NCBI RefSeq assembly: GCF_902158555.1
Contig: NZ_CABGGS010000023.1
Coordinates: 434,001 to 498,000, forward strand
From: Klebsiella spallanzanii
GTDB taxonomy: Bacteria > Pseudomonadota > Gammaproteobacteria > Enterobacterales > Enterobacteriaceae
Direction: 5' to 3'
DNA length: 64,000 bases
Shown: piece by piece, positions 33,616 to 42,301 of the stretch
How positions within the stretch are numbered: the first letter of the stretch is position 1
Layout of the letters: each line of letters begins with the position of its first letter
Translations under genes and position numbers: made by a program
Notes under the pieces: generated by a model
What the model was told of the DNA's origin: nothing
The model's database searches: none
What the model saw: the letters and a program-made list of their open reading frames with translations, nothing else

Positions 33616-34704
33616 TCACGGCAGGCGGTGGCGGGCCTGGTAATAGGCCTGCCAGTGGGCTTCTTTATGCGAAGCGACGCGCTGTTCAAAATAGCGGCGC
33701 AGGCGAGCGCGGTCATCTTCGTTATCTTTGATGATGGTTCCGGCGATACAGTCAACCAGGTCGGCAGGCTCTCCGGCGCGACCGGCTAAGAACCATGCTC
33801 GTACCCCGACCGCGTGAGCGACGTTGACTGCTTCGGCGGTAGACATAATGGCGTTAAGGGTATCCATCGACGTTTTCTTATCGCCGTCAGCGCGCAGATC
33901 GCGGAAGGTTTGCACCAGCAGCTCCAGAACGGCGTCGGGGACCTTGTGCGGGATGCCGCTATGCGCCAGCAGTCGGGCCGAAGCGTTCGCTACCAGTTCC
34001 AGCTCCTGCTGGAAATCCATAATCGGGAATACGGTTTCGAAGTCGAAGCGCCGTTTGAGCGCCGCGCTCATTTCGTTGACCCCGCGATCGCGGGTATTAG
34101 CCGTAGCGATGATATTAAACCCGGCGCGGGCGTAGAGCTGGCTGTCGTCACCGGTCAGCTCCGGGACTGCCATCACGCGGTCGGAAAGCATCCCCAGCAG
34201 ACAGTCCTGGACCTCCAGCGGCGTGCGGGTTATCTCTTCAAAGCGGACGATTTTACCGTCGCGCATACCCTGATACAGCGGCGCGGGAACCAGCGCCTGC
34301 GCCGACGGTCCCTGGTTTATCAGCAGCGCATAGTTCCATGCGTATTTAATCTGATCTTCAGTAATTGAGGCGCCGCCCTGGATGGTTAGCCCTGCATCGC
34401 CGCAGATGGCGGCGGCAAGCAGCTCCGAGAGCAGCGATTTTGCCGTGCCCGGCTCGCCGACCAGCATCAGGCCGCGTCCGGTAGCCAGCGTCACCAGCAT
34501 CCGTTCAACGGCGGCGGGGCTGATAACCACTTTACGGCTGATACCACGCGATTCATCGCCGAGAATAAATGTCCGCGCGGCCTGCAGGCTGAGCTGCCAG
34601 CCCGGCGGGCAGGGGAGACGGTCGTCCTGTTTCAGCCGTGCCAGCTCATCGGCATACAGTACGGTGGCCGGTGGGCGCTGAAGATGTGTTTCCTGTTGTG
34701 TCAT
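33616..34704 (-). CDS. yehL: MoxR-family AAA+ ATPase YehL
   Basis: A 362-residue AAA+ ATPase that gives its name to the YehL subfamily of MoxR proteins. Walker A is G83-EPGTAKS-90, the Walker B segment reads KIVRFEEITR (acidic pair instead of the usual DE), sensor 1 is IIATANTRD, and the arginine-finger region is AALKRRFDFE. It is expected to form hexamers and to act with the VWA protein YehP. First gene of the yehL-M-P-Q unit. It is separated from the upstream DUF4132 genes by a 230-base gap with a terminator, so it should have its own promoter. Confidence 0.9.
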   Translation of the reverse strand: MTQQETHLQRPPATVLYADELARLKQDDRLPCPPGWQLSLQAARTFILGDESRGISRKVVISPAAVERMLVTLATGRGLMLVGEPGTAKSLLSELLAAAICGDAGLTIQGGASITEDQIKYAWNYALLINQGPSAQALVPAPLYQGMRDGKIVRFEEITRTPLEVQDCLLGMLSDRVMAVPELTGDDSQLYARAGFNIIATANTRDRGVNEMSAALKRRFDFETVFPIMDFQQELELVANASARLLAHSGIPHKVPDAVLELLVQTFRDLRADGDKKTSMDTLNAIMSTAEAVNVAHAVGVRAWFLAGRAGEPADLVDCIAGTIIKDNEDDRARLRRYFEQRVASHKEAHWQAYYQARHRLP

Positions 34705-34865
34705 CGTTTCTTCCTTAAAGTGACAGCGGTAATCGTTAGACCTTATTTATGCGCAGCAGATTGCGTGAGGTGCTTTATTTCCGAGCTTGATATATCGGAT
34801 TATATTTAACGCAACATCTTCCTGCGTATCTTGTAGTTAAAAAGGCACATTAGGTTCGTGGGGCT

Positions 34866-34904
34866 AAAAAGCCAATATTCGACTCATGCGGTGAGTCGAA
34901 TATT
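34866..34904 (-). terminator. Terminator after the DUF4132 gene cluster
   Basis: 13-bp perfect stem AATATTCGACTCA / TGAGTCGAATATT (34874-34904) with a 5-base loop. On the minus strand it is followed by GGCTTTTTAGCC. It lies 30 bases after the stop of the 1199-residue gene and before yehL. Confidence 0.7.
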
Positions 34905-34934
34905 GTTGCTAATTGACTCACCTCGTTTGTCGCA

Positions 34935-37900
34935 CTAGCGGGAAATAATCTCTATTGTGCTTAGCGCTTCGCTGAGATCCTGAGGATCGAGCCGGGAAAA
35001 CGCAACGGGTTGTTCGCCATAATAGAGCGTTATCGCGCCAAACTGCTGAGGGGCTTTAGCGTCTATGCTGTAGTGAACAAACCCCGGCGTGATTTCCAGT
35101 ATCAGCCGATGCTGAGCAACATCGTAACAGAAATAGCTTTCGCTACCTTGCCACCAGCCCCGGCTGCGGATCCCTAACAGCTGTCCGCAGGTGGTTGATT
35201 TGCCCTGCCAGCGCGTTAGCTTGCTTCGCGTTGCTTCTTCCTCGTGCAGCAATACCGTGCGGCGTGCCAGCTGGCGGAACGGCGGCAATAGCTGGTAATC
35301 GGCAAGGATTTGCTCAAATGCGGCGCGCGTTTCGTCATCTATTTCCAGCGGATGGACTATGCCGAACAGGGCATCTTCCGGCAGCGCGATGGATTCATCC
35401 AGGCTGTCGCAGAATTCCCCTTCTGCGGCGACGCGAAAGGCGTTGAGCAGACGACGCGGTTCATTAGCGGCGTAAACTCCCCATATTAGTCGCCGGGTCA
35501 GATGGCAGGTAAATGGGTGGTCGACGAACAGCGTCTGGAACTCCGTACGCGTCCAGCGTCGCGCTAACCGCAGGGCGTTTTCCAGATGCGGAAGCAGGCG
35601 TTTTGCTACCTGAGTGGCGTCCTTTTTCAAACCTTTTAGCCGGGCCAGCGCTTCTGCGGCTTTCGCCTGTTCATCTTCGGCGCGCAGGCGCGGGATGCTC
35701 TTTTGCCGCGCTCCCTGCTGGTCATAAATCACCGGCAGCAGATTTTCATCAAAGCGTACGCTAAAGCTGCGGGTACCGAAGTCAAAGGTCAGCGCACTGG
35801 CGTCATCCAGCCCCAGCGTCGGGGTCAGCCGATCCTGGAGCTGCTCTTCGCTGAGATCGCGTGCTTCGGCGACCTCTTTAAGATACTGTTCCGCGCTGTC
35901 GCGCAGCGGGCGAGATTTTGCGCGCTGAGAAATGTGGTGCAGCTGTAAGAGCGACATATCGCTGCCGATGCGGGTAAGGAGATGCAGCCCGCTGGCGGCG
36001 CGAGCGGATTTCCCCTCCTGCGGCCAGGCGAGGATAAGCTGGGTTAAATCACGCACCGTGCCTTCGTCGCCAAAAATTCCCAGCGTCTGAAACGCCCAGC
36101 TCTCTTTGGTCGGCGCACCTGAATTCTGCCAGGCATTGAAGAGATCCCAGGCGAAAGCAGCCAGCGATTGAGGCTGGCAGGCGGCTTTGACGAGATCCAG
36201 CCCGCAGTAATGATGGCCGCCCTGGGCGAAGCGCAGCATCTCGCCGAGGATCTCCAGCGCGTCGTCGGTTAGCGGCTGGTCGTTGCTGATAAGCCGCGGC
36301 CTGCGCCAGAGCACGGGCTGCCAGAAGTCCGGCGCTTTCGGCGTCCGGGCCGGGTAGTTATCAAGCGGGTCCTGCAACAGCAACTGCTCCAGCGCTGGCC
36401 ACAGCGCCGGTTCGTTCCAGCGCCGGGCGACCGTTTGCAGCAGATTGCCGTGGCCTTCCTGATGCAGAAGACGCAGGGCGTTAATGGCCGCCTCGCGGTT
36501 ATCGCCTGGTTTATCGAACGCCAGCGGAATTAATGCGGCAGCGGCGTGATCCGGCCATTGCAGTAACCACTGGCGGGCGAGATGGCTCTGCGCCTGAAAG
36601 CGCCGCCAGAGGCGAGCAACCGGCAAGGCCAGCTCCGTCGCGCCGAGATGAATCAGCAGCGGAAAAATCTCTTTTGGCCGATGCTGGAGCGCCAGCAGCA
36701 GGCCGGGGAGGGCGTCGGTTCCGAGAATGCTCAGCGCATACTCGGCTCCGACGAATTTGAAGTTCTCTTCATTGATGCGCTGCCAGAGTGTTACCGCCTG
36801 CGTGCGGGGCAACTGCATCAGCAGATAAAGATTCCAGCAGTCGTTGGGCTTATAACCTTCTTCGAGATGGCCTCGCCAGGCCTGCAGCAGTACCTCGCTT
36901 TCGCCGCTGTGCAGTGCCCTGACGGCCGTTTTATACCACCTCTCCTTATTTCCGTATGCGCTATATCCGGACCACGAATGCCCTGACTGCCCGTTAAGCG
37001 TATATTGATGGAACAGATAATCCATATCCTCAAAGCCCAGTTCTCTTAATACAACTTCGCCTTTGCGGGTGAGGCGCTCGTGCAGCGGAAGATCGTTAAA
37101 AAAGCGGGCCGGTTTGCTGGCGGCCAGCGTTTCTCGCTCTCCCGGCAGCCAGTACTCCTGCGGCGCAACGGTCAGCGCAGGAAGTTCAAAACGCGGGCTG
37201 GCGGCTTTTTTCTTTTTGCCGCGCCACGGCGGCGATAGCAGGATTTCCGGCAGGCTGGCGCTATCGGTGGTGGGGAGAGGGGCTGAGGTCTGCTTCGCTG
37301 AGCGGAGCTGTAACAGAGCAGCGGCTTGTGGTGTTAGCCATGGCAGTATTTGCTCAACCAGTGATGGCTGAGCGGTGAGTAATACCTGCAATAGGGATTG
37401 CCAAATCGCCTCCAGCTTGGGCTGGCGGCACTCACGTTCTTGTAGATCCGGTTCATCGCCCCATTGATTTAGCCAGCCGAGGCTTCCTGCCACATTTTTT
37501 TGCACCAACAGTTCCGCCAGCGCGGCCAGCGTCGCCTGTGGAAAGTGTTTGGCATATTTGTTCACGCGCGCCATGTTGCGTTGATTTTTATCTGCGACGT
37601 GTAGCAGTAAGGTCACGGCCTGCGGATGGTTGATCTGCGCCAGCAGCCCGGCGCAATCGTCACCATGAGCATACGGTGCCAGGCGTGATACTGCTGTTAA
37701 CCCCTGTTCGCGCAGCAGCGCAGCGCAGGCAGCATAACCATAATGGTTTTCGTACCAGGCATCGCTGGTTTCGTGGTTATTAAACACGTCCATCTTGCGG
37801 AGCTTTGCCAGCGTTCCGGGAATGACGGTTATCACCGTTTTCAGCCACTCTGCCGATGAAGAAGGCAGTGTCGCCATCTCAGTGGCTATATCTGCTCTTT

Positions 37901-38534
37901 CAGGCAGTAGTATCGCCATTAACGGACGGCGATCTGGCGGAATATCAGGAAGCGCGGCAATGAGCTTGTTGGCACAGCGCTGCCATAGATACTCTTCTGC
38001 CAACGAAAAATGCTTACGCAGGCGGATATCGAACTCATGGTAGGTACAGGATCGCCAGACATTTTGCCTGGCGAAGGGGGAAAAAGTGACGGTGTTTGTC
38101 GATCGCCAAATATTGGAAGTACTGTATTGAATACCTATCTTCTGCCGTTCAATAACTACCTCAGTGGCGTACTCCAGCCCCTCCTGTTGAACGATAGCAT
38201 CTAAATTTTCGGTATGATGACTGTCACTGAGCTCTACTAGTACAGCCATTACACGGGCAGGCATTGCTGGTTTGGGCATATTAATATAACCGATCGCCTG
38301 CGCTATAGCCTGTTGCCACTGCTCATCACATTCGCCGTAATGAAATGTTGTCGGTTGCGTGTTCCCGAAGCGTTGCGGCAAATCATTCGCCAGCTGTTGA
38401 ATACGTCCCTCTTCGACCTGCGGCACCGGTGCGCCCGGCCAGCGGCGGTGGCTTAACGGTTCTTTGCCCTTTTTAAAGGTCAGTTCCAGCTGCGCGTCGT
38501 CCGCCAGCCATGGCGGGGTTACTGTAGTGTGCAT
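34935..38534 (-). CDS. yehI: DUF4132 protein, YehI-like (no WGR domain)
   Basis: A 1199-residue protein, third and most yehL-proximal of three tandem DUF4132 genes. It starts directly with the post-WGR segment (PWLADDAQLELTF), so unlike its two neighbours it has no N-terminal WGR domain. It shares with them the motif LPEILLSPPW followed by a lysine cluster near residue 430, long helical-repeat sequence in the middle, and the C-terminal DUF4132 block (LQDRLTPTLGLDD, TRRLIWGVYA, LLPPFRQLAR). No catalytic motif is recognised. AAGGAA precedes the start, and the gap to the upstream paralog is 14 bases. By position it corresponds to E. coli yehI. Function unknown. Confidence 0.82.
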   Translation of the reverse strand: MHTTVTPPWLADDAQLELTFKKGKEPLSHRRWPGAPVPQVEEGRIQQLANDLPQRFGNTQPTTFHYGECDEQWQQAIAQAIGYINMPKPAMPARVMAVLVELSDSHHTENLDAIVQQEGLEYATEVVIERQKIGIQYSTSNIWRSTNTVTFSPFARQNVWRSCTYHEFDIRLRKHFSLAEEYLWQRCANKLIAALPDIPPDRRPLMAILLPERADIATEMATLPSSSAEWLKTVITVIPGTLAKLRKMDVFNNHETSDAWYENHYGYAACAALLREQGLTAVSRLAPYAHGDDCAGLLAQINHPQAVTLLLHVADKNQRNMARVNKYAKHFPQATLAALAELLVQKNVAGSLGWLNQWGDEPDLQERECRQPKLEAIWQSLLQVLLTAQPSLVEQILPWLTPQAAALLQLRSAKQTSAPLPTTDSASLPEILLSPPWRGKKKKAASPRFELPALTVAPQEYWLPGERETLAASKPARFFNDLPLHERLTRKGEVVLRELGFEDMDYLFHQYTLNGQSGHSWSGYSAYGNKERWYKTAVRALHSGESEVLLQAWRGHLEEGYKPNDCWNLYLLMQLPRTQAVTLWQRINEENFKFVGAEYALSILGTDALPGLLLALQHRPKEIFPLLIHLGATELALPVARLWRRFQAQSHLARQWLLQWPDHAAAALIPLAFDKPGDNREAAINALRLLHQEGHGNLLQTVARRWNEPALWPALEQLLLQDPLDNYPARTPKAPDFWQPVLWRRPRLISNDQPLTDDALEILGEMLRFAQGGHHYCGLDLVKAACQPQSLAAFAWDLFNAWQNSGAPTKESWAFQTLGIFGDEGTVRDLTQLILAWPQEGKSARAASGLHLLTRIGSDMSLLQLHHISQRAKSRPLRDSAEQYLKEVAEARDLSEEQLQDRLTPTLGLDDASALTFDFGTRSFSVRFDENLLPVIYDQQGARQKSIPRLRAEDEQAKAAEALARLKGLKKDATQVAKRLLPHLENALRLARRWTRTEFQTLFVDHPFTCHLTRRLIWGVYAANEPRRLLNAFRVAAEGEFCDSLDESIALPEDALFGIVHPLEIDDETRAAFEQILADYQLLPPFRQLARRTVLLHEEEATRSKLTRWQGKSTTCGQLLGIRSRGWWQGSESYFCYDVAQHRLILEITPGFVHYSIDAKAPQQFGAITLYYGEQPVAFSRLDPQDLSEALSTIEIISR

Positions 38535-38548
38535 AAACGTTCCTTGTT

Positions 38549-41500
38549 TTATTCAAATAGCGCGTCGATGTCGTTAATCAGTTCGCTGATGGTGACTTTA
38601 TCCAGCACTGAAAACGTTGCTGTTTGCGGGCTGTTGCCGCCCCAGCCGTACTGGTTCGCAGTTCCGGCATAGAGCCAGATTTTGCTTAATAGCTGCTCGG
38701 CGCTAAGTTCGTCAGGCAACATGCCGACGGCAAAACCTTCGTCGATCTCCATCACCAGCGCCCAGTCCCCTAGCGGCTTGAGCATCCAGCCGATCCACCC
38801 GCCATCCTGCGGGTCGCCGCGCAGCCAGCCTTTGTTGGCCAGCCCTATTACCCGGCCGCTCGGGCATTTTCGCCCGGCCCAGCGGGTCAGCTCGGAGGCC
38901 GCAAGCTCGGCGGGCGTCAGTGTGTAGCAGTTGCGGTCGAGCTGACGGAACGGCGGCAGCAGTTCGTAGTCGGCCAGAAGCTGGCCGAAGGCGGCGGCAT
39001 CTTCCGGGGGCATTTCCAGCACATGCGGAAGGCCGATGCGGATTTTGCCGTCCGGGAGGGTGAAGAGGTCATCATCGGCGGTGCTGTAACTGTTATCTTC
39101 CGCCACGCGGAAGCAGGCCAGCAGGGTGTTTTCTTCACTGTAAACGCCCCACACCAGGCGACGGGTGAGGTGGCGCACCAGCGGGTGATTGACCAGAAAC
39201 AGGCGGAAGTTCTCTGGCTCCCAGCGGCGGCGCTGGCACATGGCGGATTCCATTCGGGCGACCTGCTGGGCAGCAATCGTGCGGGCGTCTTTTTTGAGCG
39301 CTTTATAGCGATTAACGGCGTCTGCTGATAGAGCGCTATCATCACTCTTATTCGGTTTTGGCAGATCTTTCAGGCGACAGCCGTTCTCATCACGCACCCA
39401 GGGCTTGAGCGCTTCATCAAAACTGACGATAAAGCGGCGCGGACCGAAGTCGAGGAGTAATGTTCCTTCATCGTTCAACCCGAGATCGGGGGCGAGACGG
39501 TCCTCCAGTTCGGCGACGGTCAGCTCACGGCTCTCGGCGATATCAGCGATTTTTTCCCGCGCACGCTCCTGTAACGCCTTGAACTTCAGCTTCTGTGCGA
39601 TGCCGTTAAGCTGCATCAGAGCAATATCCGTGCCGATGTTTGCGAGAATATCCAGGCCTGTAGTGGCGCGTTTATGCTGGGATTCGCCCGGCCAGATGCG
39701 GATAAGCGGCGTCAGCGCGCGTGCAGTATCGTCGTTACCCAGTATCCCCAGGGCGCTAAAGGCCCAGCCTTCTTTAGATGGCGAGCCAGCGGTTTGCCAG
39801 GCGCTGAACAGATCCCAGGCGAAGGCGGCGAGCGAGTCGGGCGTGCAGAGATCTTTTACCTGCTGCAAGCCGGGGTAAATCCCCTCTTCGGCAGGGAAAC
39901 GCAGCATTTCGCCGAGTGATTTTAAGGCTGTGTCCGGAAGTGCCTGACCATTATCCCGCAGCAGCGGCCGCGCCCACAGCGCAGGCTGGTAAAATGCCGG
40001 GAGGGCCGGAATTTTGGTCGGATGGTTATCCAACGGATCGAGTGCAAGCAGAGCGCTCAAAGCTTCTGTCACTTCCGGCTGATTATAGCGTTGCGCGACC
40101 TGTTCAAGCAGCGGCTGGTGGCCGTTATCCACCAGTAGGCGCAGTGCCAGCCGGGCGCTATCCTGCGCTTCGCCCGCTTTACCGAGGGCTGCGGGCAGCA
40201 GGCCGGTTATGGCATGTTCCGGATAGGCCAGTAGCCACTCGCGCGCGCCTTCACGTACGGTTTTAAGTTTGTTAAAGGCGCGGGCGATCGTCGGGGTCAG
40301 TTCGCTGGCGGCAAACCAGATGGCAACCGGCAAGTTCTCCTGCGGATAGCGGGACAGGGCGTTAATAAAACCCGGCAGCCCGGCAAGACGCAGGTACGTC
40401 ATCACATATTCCGCCCCGGTATGCGGTTCTTTGCTTAGCGCATTCCAGGCTTGAAGCGCCAGCTCGACGGGCAGGGCGGCGAGCATATAAAGATCCCATT
40501 CTTCCCGGAGATAAGACGCACGAGTGTTTTTATATTCCGCGATCAGCGCTGGATAATCCTGCCGCTGCCAGGCATCGATAGCGGCGTCGGAGGCGTGTTC
40601 ATAGCGATTGTGGTTCTGACCCCAGTATCGGAAGCCTAAGCGCGACAGATACTCCTTTCCATCTTCTTTTTTGCCCAGCTCAATCTGGTGGGCATACCAG
40701 CTATGTTGTTCGAGAAGCTGCTTGCTTGCTTCTTCCGTCAGCATACAGACGGGTTCTAAAGCAAGCGGTGTTAAGCTCAGTTGGGGAATCGGTGATTTTT
40801 TCTTTTTTACCGTCCACGGCGGGGATACCAGCACCGGTGGCAGCATATCGTTGCTGGCGCAGTCGGTCTGCTGATGTAGTTGCTGCTGGCAGGCTTCCAG
40901 TAGCGCGACGGCCTGAGATGAGAGCCATGGCGAAATCTGTGCGACCAGCTCCGGCTGCGTGCTCAACTGTGTCATCAGCATAATGCGCCAGCGTTTCTCT
41001 TCTTTTTGCGCCAGCAGTTCGGCCAGGGCAGCAAGTGCGGCATGGGGGAAGCGGGCGCTGGCTTGAGTCATGCGTTCGTGGCAGCGTTTTCCTTGTTCGC
41101 TCACGCGGATAAGCTGCATCAGCGCCTGCGGGTGGTTAACGTAGCTTATGAGTTCACCGCACAAGTCATCGTGTACGTAAGGCGCAAAGCGGGAGATTCC
41201 GGCGACGCCCTGTTCGCGCATCACCGTCGCGTTCCAGACGCTGCCGTGATAGTAATCGTTAAACAGGTTTTGTGCCTGGTAAGTCTCCAGCGTTTTGACC
41301 ACCTGCGGGTCGCAGGCAACCAGCTTCAGCCATTCCGCCGTTTTGATGTTTTTGTGCGCCAGCGCCCGGCGGGCGATGTCGTTAACGATATCCTGGCGTT
41401 CCGGTAGCAATAGCGCGACCAGCGGCTGCTGGCCGACGGGCATATCCGGCAATGCGGTGATAAGTTTGTCTACGCAGCGTTGCCAGAGGGATTCTTCAGC

Positions 41501-42289
41501 CTGGGCCAGATGCGCGCGCAAACGAATATCGAACATATCCGGCCCGCGAGGCAGGGTAGGCTCCGCATGAAACGTGACCACAACAGTTTGATAATTGTAT
41601 TCAAATTCAATGTGTTGTAGGGCTATGAACACCTCAACGGCATATTCCAGTCCGTAGACGTAAACAATCTCGTCCATCAGCTCTGGCTCGTCGCTACTGC
41701 GCCAGCCGCGGCGCGTAGTTACGGCAACCTGCACCGCCAGCGCGGGGGGCGAAAGTTGACCATCGGCAAGAGCTTCACTGATGACCTGCTGCCAGTACGC
41801 GGAACAGTCAGCATAATTGAAGATAACGGTTCTCCCCGATTGCTTATGGATCTCTTTGCCGAGATCCATAAGTTTACTCTCTGCGGGTGCGGCAATGGGC
41901 TCGCCGGGGTAGAGACGTGAAGGGAGGGCTTCCTGAAGTAGTTCATCGGACAGCGGCAGTTCGGCATTATCAGCCAGCCATGGACAAGCAACGTCCGCTG
42001 GCGTTGGGGTGTTTTCTGGCTGCGGAGCGGCTGGCGGGGAAGCGGGTTCCACAGGCAGGCTGGCGGCGGCAGGCTGTACTGTCGCGGTATCCTGGATGTA
42101 TCCTTTTCTGGTTTTCTCATTCACCAGTTTCAGTTCGGCTTTACTGGCCGCAGCGCTATCGGCAAAGGTTTTAACCTGGCTCTGGCCGTTAGTGCCCACC
42201 TTGCCCCAGCTCAGGTGCAGCTCGTTATCCTGCTGCTCAACTGCCCAAAACTTATGTGATTTTTCGTCCTGATAGATAAACGTTTTCAT
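38549..42289 (-). CDS. WGR-DUF4132 protein, MolR-like, second copy
   Basis: A 1246-residue protein. An N-terminal WGR domain (about residues 1-75) has the characteristic HLSWGKVGTNGQSQ segment. A Pro/Ala-rich linker (about 75-105) follows, then the DUF4132-containing body with LPPVLVSPPW plus VKKKK near residue 500 and the C-terminal LEDRLAPDLGLND, RRLVWGVYSEEN, LLPPFRQLDR. WGR domains occur in poly(ADP-ribose) polymerases and in bacterial proteins tied to DNA-end or nucleic-acid sensing. Start with AAAGGAA upstream; 12 bases after the stop of the next paralog. Ends very similar to that paralog, middle much less so, suggesting tandem duplication with divergence or gene conversion. Confidence 0.85.
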   Translation of the reverse strand: MKTFIYQDEKSHKFWAVEQQDNELHLSWGKVGTNGQSQVKTFADSAAASKAELKLVNEKTRKGYIQDTATVQPAAASLPVEPASPPAAPQPENTPTPADVACPWLADNAELPLSDELLQEALPSRLYPGEPIAAPAESKLMDLGKEIHKQSGRTVIFNYADCSAYWQQVISEALADGQLSPPALAVQVAVTTRRGWRSSDEPELMDEIVYVYGLEYAVEVFIALQHIEFEYNYQTVVVTFHAEPTLPRGPDMFDIRLRAHLAQAEESLWQRCVDKLITALPDMPVGQQPLVALLLPERQDIVNDIARRALAHKNIKTAEWLKLVACDPQVVKTLETYQAQNLFNDYYHGSVWNATVMREQGVAGISRFAPYVHDDLCGELISYVNHPQALMQLIRVSEQGKRCHERMTQASARFPHAALAALAELLAQKEEKRWRIMLMTQLSTQPELVAQISPWLSSQAVALLEACQQQLHQQTDCASNDMLPPVLVSPPWTVKKKKSPIPQLSLTPLALEPVCMLTEEASKQLLEQHSWYAHQIELGKKEDGKEYLSRLGFRYWGQNHNRYEHASDAAIDAWQRQDYPALIAEYKNTRASYLREEWDLYMLAALPVELALQAWNALSKEPHTGAEYVMTYLRLAGLPGFINALSRYPQENLPVAIWFAASELTPTIARAFNKLKTVREGAREWLLAYPEHAITGLLPAALGKAGEAQDSARLALRLLVDNGHQPLLEQVAQRYNQPEVTEALSALLALDPLDNHPTKIPALPAFYQPALWARPLLRDNGQALPDTALKSLGEMLRFPAEEGIYPGLQQVKDLCTPDSLAAFAWDLFSAWQTAGSPSKEGWAFSALGILGNDDTARALTPLIRIWPGESQHKRATTGLDILANIGTDIALMQLNGIAQKLKFKALQERAREKIADIAESRELTVAELEDRLAPDLGLNDEGTLLLDFGPRRFIVSFDEALKPWVRDENGCRLKDLPKPNKSDDSALSADAVNRYKALKKDARTIAAQQVARMESAMCQRRRWEPENFRLFLVNHPLVRHLTRRLVWGVYSEENTLLACFRVAEDNSYSTADDDLFTLPDGKIRIGLPHVLEMPPEDAAAFGQLLADYELLPPFRQLDRNCYTLTPAELAASELTRWAGRKCPSGRVIGLANKGWLRGDPQDGGWIGWMLKPLGDWALVMEIDEGFAVGMLPDELSAEQLLSKIWLYAGTANQYGWGGNSPQTATFSVLDKVTISELINDIDALFE

Positions 42290-42301
42290 CGTTAATTCCT
42301 T

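Noticed and set aside
33606-33755. 50-codon upstream extension of yehM
   Set aside because: It overlaps the yehL 3' end in another frame, and the conserved protein begins at MPEQPLIIG with its own ribosome site.
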